A stretch of 64,000 bases of DNA from Lentilitoribacter sp. Alg239-R112 (GCF_900537175.1 NZ_LS999833.1:1116001-1180000); one strand, 5' to 3'; numbered from the stretch's first letter, positions 17,217 through 27,439 are shown. Numbers and translations: made by a program. Notes: generated from the letters alone by a model not told the origin.

Positions 17217-17261
17217 TGGTGCTGCCGAGGTGATTTGAACACCCGACCTCTCCCTTACCAA
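17217..17261 (-). pseudogene. 3' half of a split tRNA-Thr(GGT) gene (left attachment junction)
   Basis: Read on the minus strand this is the anticodon loop TTGGTAA, the 3' anticodon stem GGGAG, variable AGGTC, T-arm GGGTG-TTCAAAT-CACCT, acceptor CGGCAGC, discriminator A and CCA. The upstream half is absent here and replaced by CACA and island sequence. Its missing 5' half is at 29736-29772; joining the two at TTGGTAA gives a complete 75-nt cloverleaf with a perfect acceptor stem (GCTGCCG/CGGCAGC). Confidence 0.85.
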
Positions 17262-17402
17262 TGTGTTTCTCGTTTAATTGGACGAGTTTGGATGGTGCCA
17301 TCCACGGACGTATATCGTTGCACAAAGCGCTGATTTAAATACATAATTCACTACAGGAACTTTGTAAATGGCCGTACCACGCCATCACACTTTGTACTCC
17401 TC

Positions 17403-17423
17403 TGCCCTACTAATGGCCTACTT
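17403..17423 (+). repeat. candidate integrase arm-type site, left end
   Basis: A 21-bp sequence beginning TGCCCTACTAAT matches 29654-29674 at 19 of 21 positions in the same orientation. It is about 140 bp inside the left core site, while its partner is about 60-80 bp inside the right core site. Direct repeats at this spacing are typical of integrase arm-binding sites. The role is inferred from position. Confidence 0.45.
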
Positions 17424-17478
17424 GCTTGGATGATACCTAGTGATATCCATTTTTTTGTTTTAGATAATTTTGCATCAA

Positions 17479-18207
17479 TCAATATTCCCAAGTCTCATAT
17501 GCTAATGGATAACTCTTCAGTAGTTCTTTTCTCTGTCGCCAATCAGGCATTGCGCCATCCATCAATGAAATAAAGTGTTGGTTATGATGACGCTCGAGCA
17601 AATGTACAAGTTCATGAACGAGAATAAATTCAAAACACTTTTTTGGTTTTTTTGCCAGTTCGAGGTTCAGCAAAACGCGTCCGGTATCAGGATTACAACT
17701 TCCCCAACGGGTTTTCATTCTTTGTATACGGATCTCTTCCACTGATACTAATAGCTTACTTTCCCAATCGGGCTGCATCAACGATATTAAATTCTGCAAG
17801 TGCTTCCTATAAAACCGATCAACGATTAATGATTTCATTTTCTGTGACGCGCCTTTTCGAACATAAAGAGCCAACCGTCCATTTCCAATAACGGATGCAT
17901 GTCCTTTGCCGTCAGTTTCGCGAACATCGAGAATTAGCCGTTGACCGTCAAAAAAATGACTTTCTCCAGAAATGTACAAGCGTTCTGATTCCCTTGCTTG
18001 TTGTTCAAACTCAGTTCTTTTTTGTTGTATCCATTTAAGGCGTCTAATCACAGCTAAACGTGCAACATCAGTGCTCATCTGAGAGGGGACAGATAATCTA
18101 ACGGACCCCATAGGCGGATGAACTGACAAATGCACGTTTTTGATGGGTTTTCTGGTCAGATCAACAATAATGCCAGAGATTTCTAAAACCTCTTCACCAA
18201 TATTCAT
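17479..18207 (-). CDS. YgjP-like (DUF45/M48-type) zinc metallopeptidase of the RM operon
   Basis: A 242-residue protein, last gene of the hsd operon; the start at 18207 (MNIGEEVLEI) overlaps the end of hsdR by 14 bases. It has the YgjP-like domain: IQRMKTRWGSCN, a RVLLNLELAKKP block, then LVHELVHLLERHHNQHF with the HExxH-type zinc site (HELVH) and a third histidine (NQHF), ending near MPDWRQRKELL. This small metallopeptidase family is frequently found next to type I restriction genes, where its role is not established; control of HsdR turnover is one possibility. An intact active site argues it is functional. Confidence 0.85.
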   Translation of the reverse strand: MNIGEEVLEISGIIVDLTRKPIKNVHLSVHPPMGSVRLSVPSQMSTDVARLAVIRRLKWIQQKRTEFEQQARESERLYISGESHFFDGQRLILDVRETDGKGHASVIGNGRLALYVRKGASQKMKSLIVDRFYRKHLQNLISLMQPDWESKLLVSVEEIRIQRMKTRWGSCNPDTGRVLLNLELAKKPKKCFEFILVHELVHLLERHHNQHFISLMDGAMPDWRQRKELLKSYPLAYETWEY

Positions 18208-21200
18208 GCTGCTTAACCACAATTTTCATAATCTCAGAGATTTCAATTTTATCGCCTACGGCTTCAAAAATAGCACGCGCAACGACTCGCTCATTAATTT
18301 GCTTACCAACCCAGTCGGCTGTTTTAGAAGCCCACACCGCCTTATCAACGCTTTCAACCCAAGCGTCATCAACGTCAAAATTATCAAATAGGGACTTTTT
18401 AGCAGTGGTATCAACTGAGGATGGGTATGTACCATGGCCTGGACCGCCCGCATTGACAACTTGGAGTGACAAATCTTTTACTCGCTCAAGATAATCTTTG
18501 TATTCAAGTGCTTGCGTTCGTCGTTCTTCAATTAGCGCCTCTAGCAACTGAGACATTTTTTCATAGTAATGAGGATTCACTTGTTGCACATCAATAATGA
18601 CGCGCCGAATATTATTTTCGATGGCTTCAGCCATAGCTTCCTCAGTTGCCATCATGGCATCTTCTGGACTTTCTAAAGCTTCAGTTCCCTTTTCAACAAT
18701 AAGCTGGATCAGACTCATCTCTTCAAAGTCAGCAACTAGCTTGCTTTCGTTGGCTTTGATGTAGGTGTCCAACAATCGCCGCATGGCTGGTTCATACAAC
18801 TTCATATCCACAAAGTCGCCGCTTGATAATTTAATTTCGGCGCTCACTTTACTGAAATGTTCGACCTCCGACTTTATACTTTGTTCATCGTGATCAGAAT
18901 ATCCTGCTGCTTGCATTTCATTTGCTAAATTTGCATAAGCACGAAGATAAGTAGCTGATGCTTTATAAAGAGCAATGCGCTTAGGTTCATTGTCAGCGAT
19001 CTGAGTTTTGCTCGTAGCTTCACCGATGAAGTAATCGAAATATTGTTTCTGCTGTCGTGGTTCCAATACCGGCTCGCAAATCGCCTTAATAGCTTCGCGA
19101 GTTTCTTCAAGCCTTTCTGCTCCACGTTCCAACCTATCAGATAACAGTCCAGCAACATCAGATTTTTCATAATTTTCGAATGCTCCGCTGGTGTAGTCGC
19201 TGATAGAACTTTCCAAACGGTGAAATAAATCCTTGTAGTCTACGATGTAGCCATATTCTTTGTCGTCACCATCAATCCGATTTACACGACAAATCGCTTG
19301 AAAAAGACCGTGGTCGCGCATTTCTTTATCGATGTACAAATAAGTAGCAGATGGCGCATCAAAACCCGTCAACAACTTATCAACGACGATCAACAACCGC
19401 ATCTGTCCAGGTTCATGCACGAATTGCTTTTTTACAGCCTTCTCGAACTCCAGCACTTTATTCATCGCAGTGTCTTCTGGCTCTTCAAAATAGTCAGACA
19501 GCATTTTGCGGTAAATATTATACTGGTTGAGCTTCTCTGTTAGCCCTTCGCCAGAATTTTCGCCTTTTATGTCCGCAGGGGACGGGTGGTAACTTGTGAC
19601 AATTGCACATTTACCTGCCAGTTCGGTGGCGCTGAATAGATCATAAACCTTACAAGCTTGATAAATGCTTGCGCAAACCAGCATGGCATTTCCTGCGCCA
19701 TCCATAAGGCGGGGCTTGGTTTCCATGTCCATCAGAATATCGCTGACGATTTGTTCTAAACGATCTTGACTAGACAGAACTTTTTGAAGTGTTCCCCATT
19801 TCAATTTGAGTTGCACTTTTGCCATGTCGCTTAGGTTCTTAGTCTTGGCTTCAAACCATGTATCGACTCTATCTTGTGAGGTGACGTATTGATCAATATC
19901 ACGTGCTTCATAGCGCAAATCCAATACAACTTTATCCGCAACAGCTTCATCAAAGCGATACTCGTCAATGAAACTACCAAAAGTTTCCATCGTGGTCTTT
20001 TTGTCAGAGCGCAGAAGCGGCGTGCCTGTGAAACCAATAAACGTTGCTTCTGGCAAGATTGCGTTCATAGCCTCATGAAGCTTGCCGGATTGCGTGCGGT
20101 GACATTCGTCAACAAACACAAATATTTCGCCCTTGGCTTTGAAATCTGAGGGTAGACTTGCTTTCAATTCCTTTATGAAAGTCTCGGTCGCTTTGTCATC
20201 CTCACCGTCAGAATGGCGCCCGAATTTGTGGATTAACGAGCAAATCAACCATTCAACGTGGCTGTTCAATGTTGCAATCAGCTCATCGCCGTTTTTAGTG
20301 CGGAATATCTGTTCATCAACACCCGCAAATACGCCCTCGATCTGTTCGTCTAGTTCGGTTCGGTCGGTCACAACCAAAACACGGGCATCCTGAATATTCT
20401 CACGTATCCACTTTGCCAACCAAACCATAGTTAAGCTTTTGCCTGACCCTTGGGTGTGCCAAATGATTCCGTTTCGCCGATCACGTATAAAGGGCTGCGC
20501 TTTGTTTACGCCATGGAATTGATTATGGCGGCAAGTCTTCTTGATGCCTTTGTCGAAAACTATGAAGTCGTGGATAATTTGAAGGAACCGAGATTTCTCA
20601 CACATCAACGAAAGATGATAATCTAGCGGGCTTTCAAAGGTGTTTTCGACTTGTTCTTTCCAGCGGTAGTAATGCTTTTCTGGCGTTTGAATTGTGCCAT
20701 AGCGCAGCCCTTCGGTATCGTTGCCTGCCAAGCACAATTGCATCGTTGTAAAGAAATTGCGGATGAACGCCTTTTCCTGATTGTCAAGGTTTTGTCGAAT
20801 ACCTTCGGTCACAGAAACGCTCGACCGCTTCAATTCGATCACGCCTAGCGCGATACCATTGACGTATAATACAATATCGGGGCGTTTCCTGTTTTCGCCG
20901 TGAACAGAGACTTCTTCGGCGATGGCAAAGTGATTATTGTCGGGATTGTCCCAATCAATAAGCCAAACAGTTTGGTTCTGGTCATCCTGGTCATCTTTGA
21001 CTTTTATTCCATAGCGCAACAGTGAATATACATCTTTGTTGGCTTGATAGAGATGACGACCAGAGCCAAGAGCTGAAGCGATGTCGAGCTGGTGAAATAC
21101 ACGCGCCTGCACGGCATCAGAATGTCCGGTTTGGGTCAGGAAACGCGAAAGCAGTTCAGGCTCTATGTTGCTGTTATTTTCGCGGTCGTGCCAATTGCCA

Positions 21201-21283
21201 AGATAATCGTAACCAAGCGTGTCGCGGAAGAGTTTGATAACACGGTTCTGCGTGGCGTGTTCCAATTGACCAATCTTGCTCAT
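18194..21283 (-). CDS. hsdR: type I restriction enzyme R subunit (HsdR)
   Basis: Motor and nuclease subunit of the type I restriction complex. The start at 21283 (MSKIGQLEHATQNRV) overlaps the hsdS stop by 4 bases (ATGA). The N-terminal nuclease has the PD-ExK motif within RKRPDIVLYVNGIALGVIELKR. The SF2 translocase follows, with Walker A IIWHTQGSGKSLT, DECH box FVDECHRTQSG, motif III FIGFTGTPL, and motif VI-like FQAICRVNR. The C-terminal 300 residues are helical and would contact the methylase core. At 1029 residues the length is typical and no frameshift is seen, so restriction should be active with the HsdM and HsdS encoded just upstream. Confidence 0.95.
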   Translation of the reverse strand: MSKIGQLEHATQNRVIKLFRDTLGYDYLGNWHDRENNSNIEPELLSRFLTQTGHSDAVQARVFHQLDIASALGSGRHLYQANKDVYSLLRYGIKVKDDQDDQNQTVWLIDWDNPDNNHFAIAEEVSVHGENRKRPDIVLYVNGIALGVIELKRSSVSVTEGIRQNLDNQEKAFIRNFFTTMQLCLAGNDTEGLRYGTIQTPEKHYYRWKEQVENTFESPLDYHLSLMCEKSRFLQIIHDFIVFDKGIKKTCRHNQFHGVNKAQPFIRDRRNGIIWHTQGSGKSLTMVWLAKWIRENIQDARVLVVTDRTELDEQIEGVFAGVDEQIFRTKNGDELIATLNSHVEWLICSLIHKFGRHSDGEDDKATETFIKELKASLPSDFKAKGEIFVFVDECHRTQSGKLHEAMNAILPEATFIGFTGTPLLRSDKKTTMETFGSFIDEYRFDEAVADKVVLDLRYEARDIDQYVTSQDRVDTWFEAKTKNLSDMAKVQLKLKWGTLQKVLSSQDRLEQIVSDILMDMETKPRLMDGAGNAMLVCASIYQACKVYDLFSATELAGKCAIVTSYHPSPADIKGENSGEGLTEKLNQYNIYRKMLSDYFEEPEDTAMNKVLEFEKAVKKQFVHEPGQMRLLIVVDKLLTGFDAPSATYLYIDKEMRDHGLFQAICRVNRIDGDDKEYGYIVDYKDLFHRLESSISDYTSGAFENYEKSDVAGLLSDRLERGAERLEETREAIKAICEPVLEPRQQKQYFDYFIGEATSKTQIADNEPKRIALYKASATYLRAYANLANEMQAAGYSDHDEQSIKSEVEHFSKVSAEIKLSSGDFVDMKLYEPAMRRLLDTYIKANESKLVADFEEMSLIQLIVEKGTEALESPEDAMMATEEAMAEAIENNIRRVIIDVQQVNPHYYEKMSQLLEALIEERRTQALEYKDYLERVKDLSLQVVNAGGPGHGTYPSSVDTTAKKSLFDNFDVDDAWVESVDKAVWASKTADWVGKQINERVVARAIFEAVGDKIEISEIMKIVVKQHEYW

Positions 21284-22560
21284 ACCAACCGCGTCCTTCC
21301 AGTTAGAAGTTCCTGCATCATGCCTTGCTTGAGGGCTTTGGTTTTGTTGAGACGAGAATTTAAGGATTGTATATCCAGTTCCCAATTTTCTAGTAAGTCT
21401 GCTATTTTTAGTCTCTCCTCAGGGGACTTAGGAAATGGAATGCGAAAGCGGTTTAAGTCTTTGTTTGTGATTTGGTTGATTGTGGCACCCATCGTATCCT
21501 CAATCTGTTTCTTAATCACATGACTTTGAAACTGAAAATAAACAAACTTGCTATCGTCACTTTTAAATAAACTCATAAATGCACCAAATGCTGAACCCGC
21601 TGCCGTTTCATCAATCAGCGCACATTTTCCGATAAGAGCACGGCTTCCGTTCCTCACGCATATTAACAAATCTCCCTCAGATGTGATCACCCGTTGTGGC
21701 AAGTCATGTTTCACAAACACATTGTTTTCATATGTCAGAACGCCATTTTGGATGTTGGACGAACGTAATACGAGGGTCCCTTCGTTTGAAACATCAGATG
21801 GCTTATATGTCAGTCCGATAACTGGTTTGCCTATTTCGCCAAGTGGAACCACATCCCAATCCTCTGGAATTTCACCAAGTTCGGTTTGTTTCATGCCTTT
21901 GCCAGCCCCAAACCCGTCCAACCGCGTTTTGCCTGTTAGAAGTTGTTGCATGGTGGCGGTTTTTAGGGCGTGTTTTTTCGCAATCAACACTTCCAAAGAC
22001 GCAATCAACCCATCCACATCCGACAAAGCCTCTGCAATGGCTTTTTGTTCAACATGTGAAGGCGGTAGTGCAAAAAGAATTGGGGATAAATTGCTCTGAT
22101 TAATGTTGGTATTTGCACTTGAGGTGCTTGCCGCAATAACCCGTTTTCTGAAGTCGCTCCTATAAAAGCAATGCTCTTTGAAATCGCTTGAGATTGAGTC
22201 ATTTCGGTATCGGATAATAAAGCCGGAGAAAACAGTTTTCTTAAGGTCTTTTTTTACTAACGATGTCAGTCCGACACCGCTAGGTTTCACTGACGATCTG
22301 ACGAATAAAACATCTCCCTTCTCAACACTGTAAAGAGATTGCTCAAACGGTGTTGAATTTAAGAGACCTAACCCTTGCTCAGTTGAGATTGACGGAATGC
22401 CAAATATGTCCATCAAATTCACAAAAGGGAAACCGAAACCAAACTGGTCTGCGGACTTATTTATTCCATTCTTAAATGAACCTTCCTCTCCAAGTGAAGT
22501 TACGATCCAATCTTCAGGAATAACCCCAACCTCGGTTTGTTTGTATCCTTCCTTCACCAT
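21280..22560 (-). CDS. hsdS: type I restriction specificity subunit (HsdS)
   Basis: A 426-residue DNA-recognition subunit with two target-recognition domains. Each is introduced by the same phrase, near residue 6 (KQTEVGVIPEDW) and about residue 223 (KQTELGEIPEDW), and each is followed by a conserved coiled segment (EQKAIAEALSDVDGLIASLE; EERLKIADLLENWELDIQSL) ending in a K-A-K-(T/G)-MMQ-LLTG-TRL block. The two halves would read the two parts of a bipartite target. The gene overlaps hsdM by 7 bases and hsdR by 4, so all three are translationally coupled. The recognition sequence cannot be inferred. Confidence 0.93.
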   Translation of the reverse strand: MVKEGYKQTEVGVIPEDWIVTSLGEEGSFKNGINKSADQFGFGFPFVNLMDIFGIPSISTEQGLGLLNSTPFEQSLYSVEKGDVLFVRSSVKPSGVGLTSLVKKDLKKTVFSGFIIRYRNDSISSDFKEHCFYRSDFRKRVIAASTSSANTNINQSNLSPILFALPPSHVEQKAIAEALSDVDGLIASLEVLIAKKHALKTATMQQLLTGKTRLDGFGAGKGMKQTELGEIPEDWDVVPLGEIGKPVIGLTYKPSDVSNEGTLVLRSSNIQNGVLTYENNVFVKHDLPQRVITSEGDLLICVRNGSRALIGKCALIDETAAGSAFGAFMSLFKSDDSKFVYFQFQSHVIKKQIEDTMGATINQITNKDLNRFRIPFPKSPEERLKIADLLENWELDIQSLNSRLNKTKALKQGMMQELLTGRTRLV

Positions 22561-25004
22561 GACAGCCCCATCTTTTTCAAATGGGCCTCTACCTTGGCGC
22601 TAAAATCATCAACGGCACCTGACAATTCCGGCAAGGTTTGGGCATAGCGCTCATCCAGCACACGCACTCGGCTTGCAAGGGCTTGGGTGATGCGCTCCAC
22701 CTCTTCCCCAATGCGTATCTCAATGGTTGCCAGCCATTTGTCGTCAACGGTCAGGGCTTTGGCTTCATCCGCGGAAAGTTGCGGGATTTTCTGAAACACT
22801 GCTAAATCAAGCACGTCAATCGCTGCGTTCTCGACCTTCTTGGCCGCCGTCTCAGCTGTTTGCAGTTCCACGAGCTTTGTTAAGGCTGCTGCTTCTTTTT
22901 CATCCGTTGCGGCTTTGGCCTCTCGCTTTACATCCGCCACTTTGTATTTTCCATCGTCCAATGCGGCGGCAATCAAACTATCTTCACCGTTATTGTCCTC
23001 GATGAACGTTTCAAGGGCTTGGGTAGCATCCTCTTTTGCTTGGGTTGCCGCATCTAGTGCTGCTTTTTCATTTGCAAAGAACCGTGCAATGACCAGCGCT
23101 GGTGGAATAATGTCCGACTTGTGTTTGGTCATTGCCTTCGCTTTGCCAAACTGAAAATCAGCATCTTCTTTGTAGACGTTCTTGCCGTTTTTATCTTTGA
23201 TCGGCACCAGTTGACGCACCGAACTGGCTGCATCCCAACCATCTTGAGCCAGCAAATAAACATCATCCTGCATCTGATCAGCCCAATAGGTCATCAAGAT
23301 TTGATAGATATCGTATTTGTCTAGAAGGTTCGCACCCGCAAAGCTGCTCAGCAAATCCTCTGAAATTTCGAAAATGAGTTCTTTGGGTTTGTCACCTTTG
23401 GCTATTGAGTTCAGCTTATCGCGGTGCCGAGCTTTCCACGCCGTAAACCGTTCCAGTGTTTCCGCTTTGAAACTCACAAACTCAGGGTGTTCCGAAATCG
23501 ATTTTTTCACGTCGCGCTGGGCGACCAAAGTTTTTGAATAGCCCTCACGATCACCGTCTGCGAACAAAGTTGTGCGCAGGGTTGGCATAACATCCCAATA
23601 GGATTGCAGGGCATCAATGTCCGCGTTTGGAATACCCCCTGATAAATGCGCACTTAAGTCGTGAATATCCTCTGGTTCACTGGCGTCGATATAGCGTGGA
23701 ATGTTTAGGTTGAACTCGTTCTTTTGGGCAATCTCTGTGTAGGGCACCAGCCGCGAATAGCGATCCACTTGCAACTGGTTATTGAACGTGTCGACAATGC
23801 GATGAATATCCTGGGAACGGAGACGGTTCTTGTTCCCATCTTTGACAAAGCCCTTTGAGGCATCAATCATAAAGATCGGGTTGTTCTCCTTTGCTGCTTG
23901 TTTATCCAGCACAACAATACAAGCTGGTATGCCCGTGCCATAAAACAGGTTTGCAGGCAGGCCAATGATGCCTTTAATATAACCTTGATGGATGAGTTTG
24001 CGACGAATGTCTGCTTCAGCATTGCCTCGGAACAGAACGCCGTGGGGCAGGATTACCGCCCCTTTGCCCGTACTCTTGAGTGATTTTATTATATGCAAAA
24101 GAAAGGCATAATCGCCGTTCTTTTCGGGTGGTTCCCCGTATTCAAAGCGATTGAAATGGTCTTCGCTGGCGACAATCCCATTGCTCCAGGACTTGAGAGA
24201 AAATGGTGGGTTAGCCACTGCAAAGTCAAAAGTCTCAAGTGATTTATCCGACTTGAGCCAATGTGGCGCGGAGATAGTGTCGTCTTGCCAGATTTCACCT
24301 GTCGGGCTGTTGTGCAGCACCATGTTCATTTTAGCCAAAGCGGAGGTGGCTTGTTCTTTTTCCTGCCCGCGCAATGACAATCCGTTTGGTGCTTCGGCAT
24401 TCACTTTCAATAACAAAGAGCCTGATCCACATGTCGGGTCGTAAGCCGTTTGATCTTGGTTGGTATCCGGCCCAATGCCGATGACTTTGGCAAGAATAGT
24501 TGAGACCTCAGCAGGTGTGTAAAATTGGCCTTTACTTTTACCGGACTCTGTAGCGAAGTGGCGCATTAGATATTCGTAGGCATCTCCCATAAGGTCGTCG
24601 CCATCGGCTTGATTTCGCCCTAAATCCAAACCTTCAAAAATGCGAACAAGTTTTGACAGCGTATCAACCATTGCCTTGCCTTTGCCAAGACGGTCATCAT
24701 TGTTGAAATCATTGTCAGCACTCTTTAGCCAAGCCATATCATTTGCGTCGGCCAATGCGCCGACTATGGTATTCATTTTGTCGCCAATGCCAGCTTGACC
24801 TACCGCTGTTGCCATATCGGCGAACGAACCACCCTCGGGGATAACAATCGCACCGTAAGGCTCATTCGCATATTTGTCGGAAACATATTTTACGAAAAGC
24901 AGTGTGAGGATGTAGTTCTTGTATTGGGATGCATCCATGCCCCCACGCAATTCGTCACAACTTGCCCAAAGTGAAGCATATAGTTCTGTCTTCTTGACCG
25001 CCAA
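22554..25004 (-). CDS. hsdM: type I DNA adenine methyltransferase subunit (HsdM)
   Basis: An 816-residue modification subunit, first gene of the hsd operon. The N-terminal HsdM domain (about 5-130) is followed by the N6-adenine methylase fold: GQFYTPAEVSTILAKVIG, SAM-binding motif DPTCGSGSLL, and catalytic motif NPPFSLK. A long C-terminal extension (about 500-816) is helical and very rich in alanine, lysine and glutamate, and makes the protein longer than E. coli HsdM (about 530 residues); such extensions occur in several type I subfamilies. It is divergent from the integrase gene across 254 bases. Confidence 0.95.
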   Translation of the reverse strand: MAVKKTELYASLWASCDELRGGMDASQYKNYILTLLFVKYVSDKYANEPYGAIVIPEGGSFADMATAVGQAGIGDKMNTIVGALADANDMAWLKSADNDFNNDDRLGKGKAMVDTLSKLVRIFEGLDLGRNQADGDDLMGDAYEYLMRHFATESGKSKGQFYTPAEVSTILAKVIGIGPDTNQDQTAYDPTCGSGSLLLKVNAEAPNGLSLRGQEKEQATSALAKMNMVLHNSPTGEIWQDDTISAPHWLKSDKSLETFDFAVANPPFSLKSWSNGIVASEDHFNRFEYGEPPEKNGDYAFLLHIIKSLKSTGKGAVILPHGVLFRGNAEADIRRKLIHQGYIKGIIGLPANLFYGTGIPACIVVLDKQAAKENNPIFMIDASKGFVKDGNKNRLRSQDIHRIVDTFNNQLQVDRYSRLVPYTEIAQKNEFNLNIPRYIDASEPEDIHDLSAHLSGGIPNADIDALQSYWDVMPTLRTTLFADGDREGYSKTLVAQRDVKKSISEHPEFVSFKAETLERFTAWKARHRDKLNSIAKGDKPKELIFEISEDLLSSFAGANLLDKYDIYQILMTYWADQMQDDVYLLAQDGWDAASSVRQLVPIKDKNGKNVYKEDADFQFGKAKAMTKHKSDIIPPALVIARFFANEKAALDAATQAKEDATQALETFIEDNNGEDSLIAAALDDGKYKVADVKREAKAATDEKEAAALTKLVELQTAETAAKKVENAAIDVLDLAVFQKIPQLSADEAKALTVDDKWLATIEIRIGEEVERITQALASRVRVLDERYAQTLPELSGAVDDFSAKVEAHLKKMGLSW

Positions 25005-25258
25005 TTCATTCTCTCACTGTAGATACTTAAAATTCCTTTTGACCATACACATCGGATTTATTCAACATAACGATCTATAAACGGCTTAGTTATTACTAGT
25101 ATATTGGTTGAATTAAAAGGACTGATCACCAAATGGTAGAAATTAGACGCCTCTTCTCCTTTCCAGATCGCGCCATCTCCAGCCATACAACCTAATGAAA
25201 AGTCGAGCTTTTTCGAAAAATGTGTTTATAATGAATTGTGGCCATGATGGAGGTCACG

Positions 25259-26437
25259 ATGCCCAATATACGACTAACTCGAAAATTTATCGATTCAATT
25301 GAATACCCAAAAAGCGGGCAAGTAATTTACCGCGACACGATGCTGCCTGGCTTTGGCCTACGTGTAGGCATGAAATCAAAAACCTATATTGTTGAAAGCC
25401 AGGTGAACCGGAAGACTAAGCGCGTCTCTGTTGGGCGTGCGGACCTCTATCCGCCGGAAACTGCCAGGCGCAAAGCGCTGGTCATTTTAGGTGATATGGC
25501 GGAGGGCGTTAATCCTAATGAAGAAAAGCGCAAGAAAGCAGCAGAAAAAATCACTGTTCAAAATGCGTTCGAAAAGTTCTTCGATACACGTGCCCATCTA
25601 TCGAAAGCTACCGTGGAAAACTATTCGCGTACTGGGTACATCTATCTAAAGGCCTGGGCGAAAAAGCCCATGTGTGAAATCACGAAGCAGATGGTGCTAA
25701 AACGACACCAACAAATGTCGCGAAAAAATGGAAAGGTCACAGCAAACGATTCATTCCGCCACTTTCGTTCGGTCTATAATTTCATTGCTGCTACTGAAGA
25801 TAATTTTCCTCCCAACCCTGTGTTAATTCTCAGCCAGGCACGAGCGTGGAACAAAGAAAGACGTAGACAAACTATTATCGAAGCAAAGGACCTGCCATCA
25901 TGGTGGGAGACAGTCATGGAACAGCAGGACTATGCTCGTGACTTTCTGCTGATAGCATTGTTCACAGGAATGCGACGCGGCGAGCTACAACGCTTACGCT
26001 GGGAAAACATTGATCTTCAAGAACGCAAGCTGCACTTGCCGACAACAAAGAACGGCGATCCTCTCATGTTGCCACTTTCTGACTATTTGTTTGAGCTGCT
26101 CAAAGACAGGAAGAAAAAGGCAAAATCATCGCCCTGGGTTTTCCCGGGTTGTGGGCCTAAAGGTCATCTGGCGGAACCAAAGAAGTTTCTCAAGCGCGTA
26201 GCAATAAACTCTGGTGTTTCCTTTACACTGCATGATTTGCGCAGAACCTACATCACTATCGCCGAAAGTTTGGACATTCCGCACTATGCATTGAAACGAT
26301 TGTTGAACCACCGAACCAACTCCGATGTGACAGGCGGCTATATTGTTATCAATGTGGATCGTTTGCGTGGACCCGTTGAGCTTATCGCTAACCGCATTCT
26401 TGAACTCAAAGAACCCCGCGGCGGCCTGAAGGAGTGA
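25259..26437 (+). CDS. tyrosine-type integrase (P4/DUF4102 family)
   Basis: Site-specific recombinase of the island. The start at 25259 is chosen for its ribosome site (GGAGG, eight bases ahead); upstream in-frame ATGs at 25238-25247 have none. The 392-residue protein has the N-terminal arm-binding DUF4102-like domain (RLTRKFIDSI, YRDTMLPGFGLRVG), a core-binding domain around residues 95-190, and the catalytic domain with GMRRGELQRLRW (Arg I), LHDLRRTYIT (His-x-x-Arg) and LNHRTNSDVTGGY (His and the nucleophilic Tyr). Integrases of this family commonly target tRNA genes, in agreement with the split tRNA-Thr. Unusually, the gene is mid-island rather than next to an att site. Confidence 0.94.
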   Translation: MPNIRLTRKFIDSIEYPKSGQVIYRDTMLPGFGLRVGMKSKTYIVESQVNRKTKRVSVGRADLYPPETARRKALVILGDMAEGVNPNEEKRKKAAEKITVQNAFEKFFDTRAHLSKATVENYSRTGYIYLKAWAKKPMCEITKQMVLKRHQQMSRKNGKVTANDSFRHFRSVYNFIAATEDNFPPNPVLILSQARAWNKERRRQTIIEAKDLPSWWETVMEQQDYARDFLLIALFTGMRRGELQRLRWENIDLQERKLHLPTTKNGDPLMLPLSDYLFELLKDRKKKAKSSPWVFPGCGPKGHLAEPKKFLKRVAINSGVSFTLHDLRRTYITIAESLDIPHYALKRLLNHRTNSDVTGGYIVINVDRLRGPVELIANRILELKEPRGGLKE

Positions 26438-26656
26438 CCCCACCCCATCGACGGGGATTAGGCGTAACATGGTGATGGCCGCTCTCGGTCCAGGCCCATT
26501 GGCGAGCTAATTTGATCCCATAAATACGACAAAGTATGTATATAACGGTTGATCCTGCTTGCCACCCTTACGCGCGCGTACGCGTTACAAACTATCAAAA
26601 CTCTTAACCTATCGCTACGCCTTCAGAACCATTAGTTTCACTGTTCATGTTTAACA

Positions 26657-27352
26657 ATGAAATGTAGAGAAAACTTCATGAGCGGCAAAGAACAATCTGA
26701 CTATTCAGACTTCGATAATACCTGGGTTTATCGTGGTCGTCCTTTGGCGAAACAACAGCGGAAAGAACTGATTTCCTCTATCAACCCATCGGTGTGCCAT
26801 GTACATGGAATTTCGGCTGAAAAGGAACATGAGGCTCTTTTGTTCAACTTGGTTAGGATAATGAACACAGGATCCGAAGTGTCGATGCTAAACGGGGAAA
26901 TCTCGCCACCAAAAGATCAACCCACGATTAAAGAAGCTAGAAAGAAGATCAAGAAAGCCGCGGATAAGCTTTCTGCTGCACATGAGATGATTCATGACTT
27001 CATTGGAGATGAAACAGTTCGCGCGTTGCTCGAGCGCTCAGATGGATGGGAAGATATCAGTGTGCTGCTTCCTGTTCTTGGGCGTGTGGCTACTTTGTTA
27101 GACGAAGCAGCTAATTATAAAGGGAATCAAGGAGCCAGAAGAAATCCTGATTGGATTAAAAACTTCTGTGATGAATGCAATAATTTCTGGAAACTACACA
27201 TGCCTGGTGGCACTAGCCTTGTATACCAAAATGAACAAGAAAGCCCCGTCTCCGAATGGGTTTATCACTTGTTTAAGGAGCTCGGTGAATTCACGGAGCT
27301 TAACCCGAAAGACTCAGTCTTGTTCACGCACGCCAAACGGCCCAACCGTTAA
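26657..27352 (+). CDS. island protein of unknown function
   Basis: A 231-residue soluble protein with no recognised domain. The start is uncertain: ATG 26657 has no clear ribosome site, and a second ATG at 26678 (MSGKEQSDYSDFDNTW) follows a weak purine stretch. The central part (about 95-160) is rich in lysine and glutamate and predicted helical (PTIKEARKKIKKAADKLSAA). The C-terminus is acidic to mixed (VYHLFKELGEFTELNP). It is followed by the AlpA-like gene and lies downstream of the integrase in the same direction, so it may be part of the island's regulation or maintenance module. Confidence 0.55.
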   Translation: MKCRENFMSGKEQSDYSDFDNTWVYRGRPLAKQQRKELISSINPSVCHVHGISAEKEHEALLFNLVRIMNTGSEVSMLNGEISPPKDQPTIKEARKKIKKAADKLSAAHEMIHDFIGDETVRALLERSDGWEDISVLLPVLGRVATLLDEAANYKGNQGARRNPDWIKNFCDECNNFWKLHMPGGTSLVYQNEQESPVSEWVYHLFKELGEFTELNPKDSVLFTHAKRPNR

Positions 27353-27439
27353 ACGTTCTAAATATTATCCGTTTAACGACATTAGAATTTAAAAGTTAGA
27401 TTCCGCAGTCTGTTTGCATCTTTAAGAAAGGAAGTGAAG

